The notes: generated from the sequence alone by a model not told the origin. 64,000 bases of DNA from Methylobacterium planeticum (GCF_008806345.1 NZ_VZZJ01000002.1:1-64000), one strand, 5' to 3'; shown: positions 24,606 to 33,632, counted from the first letter of the stretch. Translations and numbers: made by a program.

Positions 24606-27107
24606 ATGAGGGTCGATGGAACGGCGCGCCTCACGGCTCGCGCCGGCGCTCTCGTCGTCGCCGCGGCCGGGCTCCCCGGCCCGGCCCTGGCTGGCCCGCA
24701 GGCGGACCCGACCGTCTGGTCCGGGAGCCTGCACACGCACAATCTCGCGGGCCTCGCGATCCTCATCGGCCTCACGGTCTTCGCCACCATCCTGTCCCTG
24801 ATGCACCTGCACGAGCGCTCCCGCTGGACCCGGCGCGAGCGCGAGCAGGCCGCCGCCCTCGGGGCGCTGCGGGGCGCCCACGACCGGGCCGAGATGCTGC
24901 TGAACGCCGAGCGCCAGGTCATCGTCACCTGGGCCGGGCGCGGCGAGCCCGTGATCGAGGGCGACGCGACCCTGGCCTTCGACGGGGTGCGCTCGGCCGG
25001 CGGCACCGCGCGGCGCATCCTCGCCTTCGGCTCCTGGCTGCTCCCCGCGGATTCCGCCGAGCTCGAGGCCGCCGTCGAGGCCCTGCGGGTGCGCGGCACG
25101 GGCTTCCGCCTGAACCTGCGCAGCCAGTCGGGCCGCAGCATCGACGCGCAGGGGCAGGCGGTCGCCGGGCGCGCCCTCCTGCGCCTGCGCGAGACCACCG
25201 AGGAGCGGCGCGAGCTGATCGAGCTGCGCGAGACCCTCGACGAGGCCCGCCGCGGCCTGGCGGCGCTCGCCGGCCTCCTCGACGCCATCCCGCAGCCCGT
25301 CTGGCGGCGCAACCGGGACGGGGGCCTGGCCTGGGTCAACATGGCCTACGTGGCCGCCGTCGAGGCCGGGACCCGCGAGGCGGCCCTCGAATCCGGCACC
25401 GAGCTCCTCGACCGGCAGGCCCGCGACTTCATCGCCCGCGAGGACGGCACCCGCCGGAGCACCGCCGGGCCCCGGCAGGCCCTGCGCCTCTCGGCCGTGG
25501 TGGCGGGCGGGCGCCGCATCCTCGACGTCACCGAGAGCGCCCTGGAGCACGGGCGCGTCGGCATCGCGGTCGACGTCTCGGAGCTCGAGAGCGTGCGGGC
25601 CGACCTGCAGCGCCAGATGGACGCCAACGTCCGCACCCTCGACCAGCTCCCCACCGCGGTGGCGATCTTCGACGCCCGCCAGCGCCTGATCTTCCACAAC
25701 GCCGCCTACCGGCAGCTCTGGGACCTCGACGCCGCCTTCCTGGACGGCCGGCCGCTCGACGGCGAGATCCTCGACCATCTCCGCTCCCAGCGGAAGCTCC
25801 CCGAGCAGGCCGACTTCAAGTCCTGGAAGCAGGGCGTGCTGGCCGCCTACCGGGCGGCGGAGGCCAACGAGACCTGGTGGTACCTGCCCGACGGCCGCAC
25901 CCTGCGGGTCGTGGCCGACCCGAACCCGCAAGGGGGCCTCACCTACCTGTTCGACGACGTCTCGGACCGGATGAAGCTCGAATCCCGCTACAACGCCCTG
26001 ATGCAGGTCCAGGCCGAGACCCTGGACACCCTCAAGGAGCCGGTGGCGGTGTTCGGGGCGGACGGGCGCCTCACCTTCGCCAACCGGGCCTTCGCGACGA
26101 TCTGGCGCCTCGACGCCGCGACGCTCGCGGCGAGCCCGCGGGTCGACACCGTGATCGAGGCCTGCCGGGTGCTCGCCCCCGCCGAGGAGCCCTGGCTCGA
26201 CATCCGCGACGCGGTGGTGGGCCTCGAGACCCGCTCCGGCCTCGCCTGCCGCCTCGAGGTGGTGGACGGGACCGTGCTCGACTGCGCCGCCCAGCCGCTG
26301 CCCGAGGGCGCCACCCTGATCACCCTGACGGACGTCACCGCGAGCGTGAACGTCGAGCGGGCGCTCACCGAGAAGAACGAGGCCCTGGAGCGCGCCGCGC
26401 AGCTGCGCGACACCTTCGTGCACCACGTCTCCTACGAGCTGCGCTCGCCGCTCACCAACATCATCGGGTTCACCCAGCTCCTCGGCGACGAGACCGTGGG
26501 GGCCCTGAACGAGCGCCAGCGCGAATATTCCGACCACATCCTGCGCTCGTCGGGCTCGCTCCTCGTCATCATCAACGACATCCTGGACCTCGCCTCGATC
26601 GATGCCGGCTCCCTCGAGCTGCAGCGCGAGCCCGTCGACGTGCAGGCCACCATCGCGGCGGCGGCGCGCGGCATCGAGGACCGCCTCGCCGAATCCTCCG
26701 TCAGCCTCGTCCTCGACGTGCCGGCCGACATCGGCAGCGTGGTGGCGGACGGGAAGCGGGTGCGCCAGATCCTGTTCAACCTCCTGTCGAATGCGGTCGG
26801 GTTCTCGGGGGCGGGCCAGCGCGTCACCGTGCAGGCGCGGCGCAATGCGACGGACCTCGTCCTCTCGGTCCGCGACGAGGGCCGCGGCATGCCCCCGGAC
26901 GTGGCCGCGAGGGTCTTCGACCGGTTCGAGAGCCACACCCTCGGCACCCGCCACCGCGGCGTCGGGCTCGGCCTGTCGATCGTGCGCTCCTTCGTCGAGC
27001 TGCATGGCGGGCGCGTCGCCCTCGAGACCGCCCCGACGGCGGGCACCTGCGTGATCTGCACCTTCCCCCTCGTGGACCCCGAGTCCCGGATGGAGGCGGC
27101 CGAGTAG
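24606..27107 (+). CDS. divL: DivL-type PAS sensor pseudokinase with Tyr in the H-box
   Basis: The 833-residue membrane protein has a signal-like N-terminus and one strong span (LAGLAILIGLTVFATILSL, about residues 40-60). Several PAS-like domains follow (for example LLDAIPQPVWRRNRDG, LDQLPTAVAIFDARQRLIFHN and LKEPVAVFGADGRLTFANRAF), then a kinase core. The H-box reads HHVSYELRSPLTNIIGF: residue 610 is Tyr where kinases have the phosphorylated His. This is the hallmark of Caulobacter DivL, which binds DivK and tunes CckA-CtrA signalling instead of acting as a normal kinase. N, G1 and G2 boxes (NLLSNAVGFSG, DEGRGMPP, GVGLGLSIV) remain intact. The neighbour ahcY fits alphaproteobacterial gene order. 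Confidence 0.82.
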   Translation: MRVDGTARLTARAGALVVAAAGLPGPALAGPQADPTVWSGSLHTHNLAGLAILIGLTVFATILSLMHLHERSRWTRREREQAAALGALRGAHDRAEMLLNAERQVIVTWAGRGEPVIEGDATLAFDGVRSAGGTARRILAFGSWLLPADSAELEAAVEALRVRGTGFRLNLRSQSGRSIDAQGQAVAGRALLRLRETTEERRELIELRETLDEARRGLAALAGLLDAIPQPVWRRNRDGGLAWVNMAYVAAVEAGTREAALESGTELLDRQARDFIAREDGTRRSTAGPRQALRLSAVVAGGRRILDVTESALEHGRVGIAVDVSELESVRADLQRQMDANVRTLDQLPTAVAIFDARQRLIFHNAAYRQLWDLDAAFLDGRPLDGEILDHLRSQRKLPEQADFKSWKQGVLAAYRAAEANETWWYLPDGRTLRVVADPNPQGGLTYLFDDVSDRMKLESRYNALMQVQAETLDTLKEPVAVFGADGRLTFANRAFATIWRLDAATLAASPRVDTVIEACRVLAPAEEPWLDIRDAVVGLETRSGLACRLEVVDGTVLDCAAQPLPEGATLITLTDVTASVNVERALTEKNEALERAAQLRDTFVHHVSYELRSPLTNIIGFTQLLGDETVGALNERQREYSDHILRSSGSLLVIINDILDLASIDAGSLELQREPVDVQATIAAAARGIEDRLAESSVSLVLDVPADIGSVVADGKRVRQILFNLLSNAVGFSGAGQRVTVQARRNATDLVLSVRDEGRGMPPDVAARVFDRFESHTLGTRHRGVGLGLSIVRSFVELHGGRVALETAPTAGTCVICTFPLVDPESRMEAAE

Positions 27108-27148
27108 GCTCCGGGCTCCGGGCTCCGGGCGCCGGGCGCCGGGCGCCG
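27107..27148. repeat. six tandem 7-bp repeats after divL
   Basis: Three copies of GGCTCCG are followed by three of GGCGCCG, starting at the last base of the divL stop codon. The array is a simple-sequence slippage product between divL and the next gene. Confidence 0.85.
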
Positions 27149-27192
27149 AATGGGGCCGGGTCCGTCCTTCCGATCCAGCGTGGCGGGGCGTC

Positions 27193-27867
27193 ATGAAGCT
27201 CATCCTGTTCGGGGCCACCGGCATGATCGGCCAGGGCGCGCTGCGCGAGGCGCTGCGCGACCCCGAGATCGAGGCGGTGCTGGCGATCGGGCGGAGCCTC
27301 ACGGGGCAGCGGCACCCGAAGCTGCGCGAGATCCGCCACCCGGACCTGTTCGACCTGGCGCCGCTGGCGGACGTCCTCTCCGGCCACGATGCCTGCCTGT
27401 TCTGCCTCGGCATCTCCTCGATGGGCCTGAGCGAGGCGCAGTACGCCCGCATCACCCACGACCTCACGCTGGCGGTCGCCCGGACGCTCGCGCCCCTCAA
27501 TCCCCGGATGAGCTTCGTCTACGTCTCGGCCGCGGGCAGCGACGCCTCGGAGCGCGGGCGGGTGATGTGGGCGCGGGTGCGGGGCCGGACCGAGAACGCC
27601 CTGTTCCGCCTGCCCTTCCGGCGCGTCTACGCGGTGCGCCCGGCCGCGATCCGGCCGCGCGACGGGATCCGCTCGCGCACGGGCGGCGTCGACGCGCTCT
27701 ACCGGGTGCTCGGCCCGGTGCTGCCGCTGCTGCAGCGGGCGCTCCCGGCCTACGTCACGGACACGCGGGCGCTGGGGCGGGCGATGCTGCGGCTGGCCAA
27801 GCGCGGCGGCCTGATCCGGGTGATCGAGGCCCGCGACCTCCCCGCCCTCGGGCGGGAGGGGCCGTGA
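27193..27867 (+). CDS. NAD(P)-binding Rossmann-fold reductase-like protein
   Basis: The 224-residue protein opens with a nucleotide-binding motif, LILFGATGMIGQGALREAL, and has the atypical-SDR/NmrA build. A hydrophobic strand (ACLFCLGISSMG) follows, then FVYVSAAGSD, and a VRPAAIRPRDG segment. Homologues are often annotated as NAD-dependent epimerase or oxidoreductase, with unknown substrates. There is no membrane segment except a weak C-terminal hydrophobic stretch. It follows divL by 85 bases on the same strand and could be read through. Confidence 0.75.
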   Translation: MKLILFGATGMIGQGALREALRDPEIEAVLAIGRSLTGQRHPKLREIRHPDLFDLAPLADVLSGHDACLFCLGISSMGLSEAQYARITHDLTLAVARTLAPLNPRMSFVYVSAAGSDASERGRVMWARVRGRTENALFRLPFRRVYAVRPAAIRPRDGIRSRTGGVDALYRVLGPVLPLLQRALPAYVTDTRALGRAMLRLAKRGGLIRVIEARDLPALGREGP

Positions 27868-27876
27868 GGGGCGCCG

Positions 27877-28306
27877 TCAGCCATGCGCGAGCCGGGCGAG
27901 GTGGCGCTCGGCCGGCGGACCGGACGAGGCCGGGTTCTGGCCGGTGATCGGCAGGCCGTCGGCCACGACGCAGGGCTCCCAATCCCCCGCCTTGGTGAAC
28001 CGGCCGCCGTTCCGCTTGAGCGCGTCCTCGACCAGGACGGGGACCACGCCGGTGAGGCCCACCGCCGCCGCCCCTGTGTCTGTGAAGCCGGTGACGTCGC
28101 GGCCCGCCACGAGCGGCTTGCCGCCGGGCGCCCGCGCGTGGCGCAGCATGCCAGGGGCGTGGCAGACCAGGGTGACGGGCTTGCCGGCCCCAAGCGTGGC
28201 CTCGATCAGCCTCACCGAGGCGGAGTCCTCGGCCAGGTCCTTGGCCAAGTCCTCGGCCAAGTCCCACAGGGGACCTTGCCCGCCGGGGTGGAACACGGCG
28301 TCGACA
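27877..28306 (-). pseudogene. DJ-1/PfpI-family (type 1 amidotransferase-like) gene, 5' truncated
   Basis: The frame encodes the C-terminal two thirds of a DJ-1/PfpI/Hsp31-type protein. DAVFHPGGQGPLWDLAED is followed by KPVTLVCHAPGMLRHA with the nucleophile-elbow Cys, then GVVPVLVEDALKRNGGRFTKA and LPITGQNPASS. The usual first 80 or so residues, with their own strands and the Glu of the active site, are missing. Upstream sequence in all frames is unrelated. After LWDLAED the sequence also carries extra LAKDLAED units from 12-base tandem repeats. I infer a decayed gene. Confidence 0.7.
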
Positions 28307-28424
28307 GGGCCGCGTTGGCATCGGCCCCCCGGGAGGCGCAAGGACCGCCCCGCCGGACCTCGGGACCCGGGGAGGGAATCCGCCGACGCACGCCGCTCCG
28401 GGGGAGCACCGCCGCGGCGGCCCG

Positions 28425-28844
28425 TCACGCGGGGCCGAGGAGATCGATCAGGTAGGGGATCAGCGGCGCGTCGGCCGGGGGCATCGGCATGTCGCGCAGG
28501 TCGCGCGGGCGCACCCACCGTAGGGCCTGGCCCTCGAGCGACCGGGGGGTGCCCGACCAGCGCCGGCAGACGTAGAGCGGCATCAGGAGGTGGAACGCGT
28601 CGTAGGCGTGGCTCGCGAAGGTCAGGGGCGCGAGGCAGGGTTCCTCGACCGTGATGCCGATCTCCTCCGAAAGCTCGCGGATCAGCGTCTCCTCCGGCCG
28701 CTCGCCGGGCTCGACCTTGCCGCCGGGGAACTCCCAGAGCCCGGCGAGCTGCTTGCCCGGGGGCCGCTGGGCCAGGAGCACGCGCCCGTCGGCATCCACG
28801 AGGGCGACCGCGACCACGAGGAGCAGGCGGGGCTTCTCCGCCAT
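28425..28844 (-). CDS. mutT: MutT-type 8-oxo-dGTP diphosphatase
   Basis: The 139-residue NUDIX protein has VLLAQRPPGKQLAGLWEFPGGKVEPGE, continuing with the Nudix helix ending RELSEEIGI, and a C-terminal ALRWVRPRDL-P-ADAPLI. This is the standard MutT pattern. It cleaves oxidised dGTP to keep it out of DNA. The ATG at 28844 overlaps the stop of the SIMPL gene (TGATG), so the two are translationally coupled, and a third gene (argJ) overlaps further upstream. argJ-mutT proximity is common in alphaproteobacteria. Confidence 0.9.
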   Translation of the reverse strand: MAEKPRLLLVVAVALVDADGRVLLAQRPPGKQLAGLWEFPGGKVEPGERPEETLIRELSEEIGITVEEPCLAPLTFASHAYDAFHLLMPLYVCRRWSGTPRSLEGQALRWVRPRDLRDMPMPPADAPLIPYLIDLLGPA

Positions 28845-29629
28845 CACGGCGCGATGGTGAAGCTGGCGGCGACCTCGGCGCTGGCCTCGATGGTGCCGGC
28901 CACGAGGGGCACCGCCGCGCGGCTGCGGCCCTTCGGGCTCGGCGCCGGCATGGCCATCAGCACCGGCGGCGGGGATTCGCGGGGCGGCGACTGGATCGAG
29001 ACCACGCGCCCGAGCCGGACGCCGGCCGCCTCGGCGAGGCGGCCGGCCTGGGCGGAGGCGTCCTTCATGGCGGCGACCCGCACGGCGGAGGCGGCGGCCT
29101 CGGGATCGTTGAGGCCGAAGGTGATGCCGTCGATCCGGTTGGCGCCGGCATCGAGGGCCCGGCGCATCAGGTCGCCGAGGCGGCCCATCTCGGCGAGGCG
29201 CAGGCGCACCTGGTTGGTGGCCCGGTAGCCGTCGGGCTTCTCGGTCATGGTGCCGTCGGGCTGGCGGACCGTGCGGGTGACGGATTGCAGCGCCACCGCG
29301 GTGGTGCCGATATCGGTGTCCTTGACGCCGAACTCGGCCGCGAGGGCGATCATCCTGCGGGCCGCCTCGCTGGTGGCGTCGAGGGCGGAGGCCGGGGTCG
29401 GGCCCTTCGACTCGACGCCGATCTCGACGCTCGCGAAATCGGGCGGGGTCTCCGAGCGGGCCCGGCCGACCACGTGGATCAGCCCGTCGCTAGCCCCGCG
29501 CGCCGACGCGGGCACCGACGTTGACGCCTCCTGGGCCCAGGCGGGACCGGAGAGCACGGGAGTGGCCAGGAGGGGCGCGGCGAGGAGGGGCGCGGCGAGG
29601 AGGGCGCCTTTGCGGCGCGGCGCGCTCAT
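28844..29629 (-). CDS. periplasmic SIMPL-domain (DUF541) protein
   Basis: The 261-residue protein begins with a long signal peptide ([21 protein letters not shown]) built of short repeats. It then has the SIMPL domain: [58 protein letters not shown] and a final [22 protein letters not shown] proteins are found in the periplasm of many bacteria with roles in oxidative or envelope stress, but without a defined biochemical activity. The start overlaps the argJ stop as ATGA, and its own stop overlaps mutT. The gene is thus the middle of a tightly coupled three-gene unit. Confidence 0.85.
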   Translation of the reverse strand: MSAPRRKGALLAAPLLAAPLLATPVLSGPAWAQEASTSVPASARGASDGLIHVVGRARSETPPDFASVEIGVESKGPTPASALDATSEAARRMIALAAEFGVKDTDIGTTAVALQSVTRTVRQPDGTMTEKPDGYRATNQVRLRLAEMGRLGDLMRRALDAGANRIDGITFGLNDPEAAASAVRVAAMKDASAQAGRLAEAAGVRLGRVVSIQSPPRESPPPVLMAMPAPSPKGRSRAAVPLVAGTIEASAEVAASFTIAP

Positions 29630-30876
29630 GAGCGGTAATCCCCGTTGATCTCGATGTAGCCCTTGGTGAGGTCGCAGGTCCAGACGCGGGCGCGGCCCGC
29701 GCCGAGGCCGAGATCGACCCGCACCGTGACGTCGGGGGCGCGCATCACGGCGCTCGCCGCGTCCTCGCTGTAATCGGGGTCGCGGGCACCCGCGACCGCC
29801 ACCCGCACGTCGCCGAACCAGATCGCGAGGCGGTCCCGGTCGGCGGGCTCGCCGGCCTTGCCGACCGCCATGACGACGCGGCCCCAATTGGCGTCCTCCC
29901 CCGCCACCGCGGTCTTGACCAGGGGCGAGTTGGCGATCGAGAGGGCGATGCGATGGGCCGAGGCGTCGCTCTCGGCGCCCTCCACCGCCACGGTGACGAA
30001 CTTGCGGGCGCCCTCCCCGTCCCGGGCCACGAGCTGGGCGAGCTCGATCAGGAGATCGTCGAGGGCCGCCCGGAAGCCGTCGAGGCGCGGGTCGTCCGCC
30101 CGCGCGACCGGGTCGTTGCCGGCCGCCCCGGTGGCGAACAGCATCAGGGTGTCGGAGGTCGAGGTGTCGCCGTCCACGGTGACGCAGTTGAAGCTCTTGC
30201 GCGTGCCCTCCGTGAGCAGCGCCTGCAGCACCCCCTGCGGCAGGGCCGCGTCGGTGAACACGAAGGCCAGCATCGTGGCCATGTCGGGGGCGATCATGCC
30301 CGCGCCCTTGGCGATGCCGTTGATGCGCACGGGCAGGCCCGCGACCTCCGCCGTGCGGGTGGCGAGCTTCGGGAAGGTGTCGGTGGTCATGATCGCCCGG
30401 GCGGCGGCGCTCCAGGCCTGCGCCCCGGCCTCGGTGCGGCCGGCGCATTCGGCGAGCACGCCCTCGAACTTGCGGGCGTCGAGGGGCTCGCCGATCACCC
30501 CGGTCGAGGCGATGAAGACCGCGTCCTCGGCGCAGCCGGCCGCCGCCGCGGCGATCCGGGCGGTCAGCGCCACGGCCTCGCGGCCCCTGGCGCCCGTGAA
30601 GGCGTTGGCGTTGCCGGAATTGACCACGAGGGCCCGGGCCGCGGGGGTGGCCAGGGCCTCGCGGCACCAATCCACCGGGGCGGAGGGGCATTTCGAGCGG
30701 GTGAAGACGCCCGCCGCCTGCGTGCCCTCCGCGAGGCCGACATAGAGCACGTCGGTGCGGCCGGAATAGCGGATCCCCGCCTGGGCCGTCGCCAGGGCGA
30801 CGCCGCGAATCGCCGGCAGGTCGGGATAGGTTCCGGGGGCGAGCGGCGAGACGGGGGGCGACTTTGCGGACGACAT
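29626..30876 (-). CDS. argJ: bifunctional glutamate N-acetyltransferase/amino-acid acetyltransferase ArgJ
   Basis: The 416-residue enzyme transfers acetyl from N-acetylornithine to glutamate, recycling the acetyl group in arginine synthesis. Many ArgJ proteins also use acetyl-CoA. The family is made as a precursor that cuts itself at Ala-Thr. Here the site is in [10 protein letters not shown], with Thr201 as the new N-terminal nucleophile. Other signatures are [36 protein letters not shown] and the C-terminal [13 protein letters not shown]. It is first in a unit with the SIMPL and mutT genes, joined by overlaps. The ATG at 30876 was chosen because the protein family begins there. Confidence 0.95.
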   Translation of the reverse strand: MSSAKSPPVSPLAPGTYPDLPAIRGVALATAQAGIRYSGRTDVLYVGLAEGTQAAGVFTRSKCPSAPVDWCREALATPAARALVVNSGNANAFTGARGREAVALTARIAAAAAGCAEDAVFIASTGVIGEPLDARKFEGVLAECAGRTEAGAQAWSAAARAIMTTDTFPKLATRTAEVAGLPVRINGIAKGAGMIAPDMATMLAFVFTDAALPQGVLQALLTEGTRKSFNCVTVDGDTSTSDTLMLFATGAAGNDPVARADDPRLDGFRAALDDLLIELAQLVARDGEGARKFVTVAVEGAESDASAHRIALSIANSPLVKTAVAGEDANWGRVVMAVGKAGEPADRDRLAIWFGDVRVAVAGARDPDYSEDAASAVMRAPDVTVRVDLGLGAGRARVWTCDLTKGYIEINGDYRS

Positions 30877-31063
30877 CGTATCCACGGCTCCGGCGATCCG
30901 CCGCGGCTCGGGCGGCGCGCCGTGTTGCCTCCGGGGAGGCGCGGCGTCAACCGGAGGCAGGGCCCGCGCACCTACCCATCTTCCAGGCAGCACGCCGCAT
31001 CATTGCGGCTGGAATGGGGCCGAGGGCTTGTGCATTTCCGACGATCCGGCTTAGCATGGTGCG

Positions 31064-31525
31064 ATGCAAAGCGAAGGCGAAATCGGGGGCGGAATGCCAC
31101 GTCCTGAAGTCGGATCCGCCGTCCTTCCCGCGGGCGCCTCCTCGGGGGGCGCCTACGGGGTGCAAGTCCTGATCGCCGGGCGCCACAAGCACTGGCGCGA
31201 GGACGTCGCCGGGCAGATCCGGCGGGCGGGCTTCAGCGCGACCGCCTGCGATTGCGGCGTCGACGCCCTGACGGTGCTGGTGCTCGGCCTGCCCGTGGAC
31301 GTGCTGGTCGCCGACGTCTCGCTCGAGGGCGCGCTCTGCTGCTCGCAGCTCGCCCTGGAGGCCCGCGCCCTGCGGCCGGGCCTGCGCATCGTGCTGGCGA
31401 GCGACATGGCGCGGGCCGGCGCCGAGGCGATGGAGCACGTGCCGGACGCGCTGGTGATCTCCCAGGACGCCCGCGACGAATCGATCGCCAGCACCGTCCG
31501 CGAGGCGCTGGCGGGCCGCAACTGA
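31064..31525 (+). CDS. degenerate receiver-like domain protein
   Basis: The product of up to 153 residues looks like a stand-alone CheY-type receiver: VLIAGRHKHWREDVAGQIRRAG, VDVLVADVSLEG, LRPGLRIVLASDM and VREALAG. The Asp in VADVSLEG is in the position that would be phosphorylated. However, the acidic pair normally following the first strand is replaced by AGRHK, and the conserved Lys near the end is not evident. It may therefore not be phosphorylated normally. No kinase or output domain is attached. The start could be 31064 or the ATG at 31094. Confidence 0.6.
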   Translation: MQSEGEIGGGMPRPEVGSAVLPAGASSGGAYGVQVLIAGRHKHWREDVAGQIRRAGFSATACDCGVDALTVLVLGLPVDVLVADVSLEGALCCSQLALEARALRPGLRIVLASDMARAGAEAMEHVPDALVISQDARDESIASTVREALAGRN

Positions 31526-31562
31526 GGGGCGGCGCCCCGCACGCCGCCGAGGGCCCTCCGGC

Positions 31563-32111
31563 CTACTTCCTCTCCCCGGTCTTCTCCTTGCCGAGATAGA
31601 CGTATTCGGGGGCGGCGCGCAGCTGGTCCTTGTCGGTGTTGATCGTCGCCTTCAGGGTCTTGCCGTCCTGGCGGGCGAGCTTCAGCGCGCTCGGGTCGAT
31701 GGCGACGTACTTGGTGCCGATGCCCAGGAAGCCGCCGACGCCGACCACCCACGACTTCACCTTGCTGTCCTCGTCGAGCACCACGTCGGCGATCTCCCCG
31801 ATGGTCTCGTTGGCGGCGTTCTGGATCGTCAGGCCGATCAGCTTCGAGGCCACCATGTCGCTCGGCGCCTGGGCCACGAAGGTCGGGCGCAGGTCGTTGG
31901 CGAGGGTGGCGGGCTTGGCGGGGGCGGGGCTCGGGGGCGCCGCCGCGTCGGGCGCGGGGGACGCGGAGGGGGACGCGGAGGGGGACGCGGAGGGGGACGC
32001 AGCGGGGGCCGTGGGCTGCGCGGCCGGCGGCTGCCCGCCCTCCTGCGTCTGGGCAGGCAGCGTGGTCGCGCTGGACATCAGGAGGGCCGTCGCGACGAGC
32101 AGGCTGCGCAT
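31563..32111 (-). CDS. secreted PRC-barrel domain protein
   Basis: The 182-residue protein has a signal peptide (LLVATALLMSSATTLPAQT) and a low-complexity linker of Ala, Pro and Ser with SASP units from 12-base repeats (31968-32003). It ends with a PRC-barrel: ASKLIGLTIQNAANETIGEI, VVLDEDSKVKSWVVGVGGFLG and KYVAIDPSALKLAR. Secreted PRC-barrel proteins are common in this group of bacteria and are often induced by stress, but their partners are unknown. It is convergent with the receiver-like gene. Confidence 0.8.
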   Translation of the reverse strand: MRSLLVATALLMSSATTLPAQTQEGGQPPAAQPTAPAASPSASPSASPSASPAPDAAAPPSPAPAKPATLANDLRPTFVAQAPSDMVASKLIGLTIQNAANETIGEIADVVLDEDSKVKSWVVGVGGFLGIGTKYVAIDPSALKLARQDGKTLKATINTDKDQLRAAPEYVYLGKEKTGERK

Positions 32112-32300
32112 GGGATCTCTTTCCGGAAGGTCTTGAGGGGGCGGCCGGCGATCGGCGGGCCGGCCCCCGCGGCATCGTGCCCCCGCACAAGCCCAGGCCG
32201 GCGCAAAGGTTCCCATTGGCCGCATGGACGTGATCGGCCCCGGAGCTAGATTCCGCGGGGCAGGGCGCCGGCGCGGCGCCGACCGAGGAGCGAGACCGCC

Positions 32301-32882
32301 ATGACGATGCTGCGTCGCGAAGCCCTGATCCTCCTCGGCGCCGTCGCGGCCGGGGCGAGCCGTGCCGGGGGCGCCGCCGCGGCCGGGCTCGCCGGCGGCC
32401 GGGCGGGCAGCTTCGGCTTCGACCGCCCCGAGGGCGGGCCGCTGCCGCTCAGCGGCTTTGCCGGCCGGCCGATCCTCGTCGTCAACACCGCGACCGCCTG
32501 CGGCTATGCCGGGCAGCTCGCCGGGCTGCAGACCCTCTGGACCCGCTTCCAGGACCGGGGCCTGACGGTGCTCGGGGTGCCCTCGCCGGATTTCGGCAAC
32601 CAGGAGCCCCTCGACGGGACCGCCATCGTCGAGGCCGCCCGCAGGAACCACGGCGTCACCTTCCCGATGACGGCCAAGACCCGGGTGCGGATGCCCAACG
32701 CCCACCCGTTCTACCAGTGGGCCGCCGCCGAGAAGCCCGGCGAGACGCCTCGCTGGAACTTCCACAAGTACCTCGTCGCCCGCGACGGCACCCTCGCGGC
32801 CGCCTTCGCGACGCAGGTCGAGCCCACCGACCCGCGCCTGATCAGCGCCCTCGCGGCCGAACTCGACAAGCCCGCGGGCTGA
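32301..32882 (+). CDS. glutathione peroxidase family protein, exported
   Basis: The 193-residue protein has a twin-arginine-like leader (LRREALILLGAVAAG) and a glutathione-peroxidase fold. VVNTATACGYAGQLAGLQTL holds the peroxidatic Cys, GNQEP supplies the Gln, and RWNFHKYLV supplies the Trp and Asn of the tetrad. It has Cys, not selenocysteine, and no obvious resolving Cys, so reductant use is uncertain. Location would be periplasmic if the leader is used. The ATG has GAGGAGCGAG upstream. It is convergent with small minus-strand genes. Confidence 0.82.
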   Translation: MTMLRREALILLGAVAAGASRAGGAAAAGLAGGRAGSFGFDRPEGGPLPLSGFAGRPILVVNTATACGYAGQLAGLQTLWTRFQDRGLTVLGVPSPDFGNQEPLDGTAIVEAARRNHGVTFPMTAKTRVRMPNAHPFYQWAAAEKPGETPRWNFHKYLVARDGTLAAAFATQVEPTDPRLISALAAELDKPAG

Positions 32883-32894
32883 GGCACCGGCCCG

Positions 32895-32914
32895 GGGCGC
32901 GCATCCGCGCGCCC
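32895..32914. terminator. short hairpin between convergent genes
   Basis: GGGCGCGC at 32895-32902 pairs perfectly with 32907-32914 around ATCC. No T-run follows on either strand, so termination is only possible, not clear. It lies exactly between the stops of the peroxidase gene and the 29-residue minus-strand gene. Confidence 0.35.
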
Positions 32915-33004
32915 TCAGCGCGTCACCGCGATCAGGCCGATCACGAGCCCGGAGAGCAGCAGGACGACGTGGACGCCGCCCCCGGCCGTGAGCCACGCCA
33001 TCAT
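32915..33004 (-). CDS. 29-aa single-span membrane peptide coupled to a secreted protein gene
   Basis: A double ATG overlaps the stop of the upstream gene as ATGA. The product is one hydrophobic helix (VHVVLLLSGLVIGLIAV) with a Thr-Arg end. The overlap and continuous typical codon use support translation. I know no family. The partner upstream encodes a secreted, Cys-containing small protein, so the pair may act together at the inner membrane. Confidence 0.5.
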   Translation of the reverse strand: MMAWLTAGGGVHVVLLLSGLVIGLIAVTR

Positions 33005-33306
33005 CGGGGGATGCGGCCCGGCGGAAGCCTGGCCCCGTCCGGCGCCCGGCGCACGACCCGCTCGCGCGCGCAGCAGGTGCGGCAGGCGTGACAGGCGCGG
33101 CGGCGCTCGACCAGCGCCGGGGCGGGCGGGGGCGCCGAGGGGTAGTTCGACGCGAAGGGGTTCGGCGGCACGCGGGCCGGCACGCCGGTGGCGGGCAGGC
33201 CGACGGTGCTGCCCGCCACGAACCCGCCCATCTGGGCCGCGGCGGGGCCGGCCGCGGATCCGGCGGCCAGGAGGAGCAGGACCGCGAGGGGACGGAGATC
33301 GCGCAT
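33001..33306 (-). CDS. small secreted Cys-rich hypothetical protein
   Basis: The 101-residue product has a clear signal peptide (PLAVLLLLAAGSAAGPAAA). A Pro-rich middle (ARVPPNPFASNYPSAPPPAP) follows, then a CHACRTCC cluster and a basic tail. Four Cys residues within eight positions could bind metal or heme, but CHACRTCC is not the CxxCH heme motif. Its stop overlaps the start of a 29-residue membrane peptide. I do not recognise the family. Confidence 0.55.
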   Translation of the reverse strand: MRDLRPLAVLLLLAAGSAAGPAAAQMGGFVAGSTVGLPATGVPARVPPNPFASNYPSAPPPAPALVERRRACHACRTCCARERVVRRAPDGARLPPGRIPR

Positions 33307-33404
33307 GGAGGCGCCTCTACCGGAGGATCGGGTCCGGCACCAGATAGGGCGGCACGCGGGGCCGCCCCAGGGCAGGTCGTTCCAGCCCCGTGCCGGGGAG
33401 CAGC

Positions 33405-33632
33405 ATGGAACCGCACCGCTTCGAGAAGGACGGGGACCGCTACGCGGTCCGCTTCGAGCGCAGGCCGGAGGGCTGGGTCGCCCATATCCGGCGGGAGAGC
33501 GACGGCGCCACCCGGCGCATGGCCTTCCCGGACGGGGCCGGCTACGCGCCGGACGACGTGCGCGGCTCGCTGATCGCGGGCTGCGAGGCGGCGGTGGCCC
33601 ATCTCGACCTCGCCCCGCCGACCCGCCACTGA
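33405..33632 (+). CDS. 75-aa hypothetical protein
   Basis: GGGGAGCAGC precedes the ATG at 33405. The product looks like a small beta-rich domain (RYAVRFERRPEGWVAHIRRE) followed by a helix (GSLIAGCEAAVAHL). No signal peptide is present. I do not recognise a named family. It is about 100 bases upstream of the DUF2188 gene on the same strand. Confidence 0.55.
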   Translation: MEPHRFEKDGDRYAVRFERRPEGWVAHIRRESDGATRRMAFPDGAGYAPDDVRGSLIAGCEAAVAHLDLAPPTRH

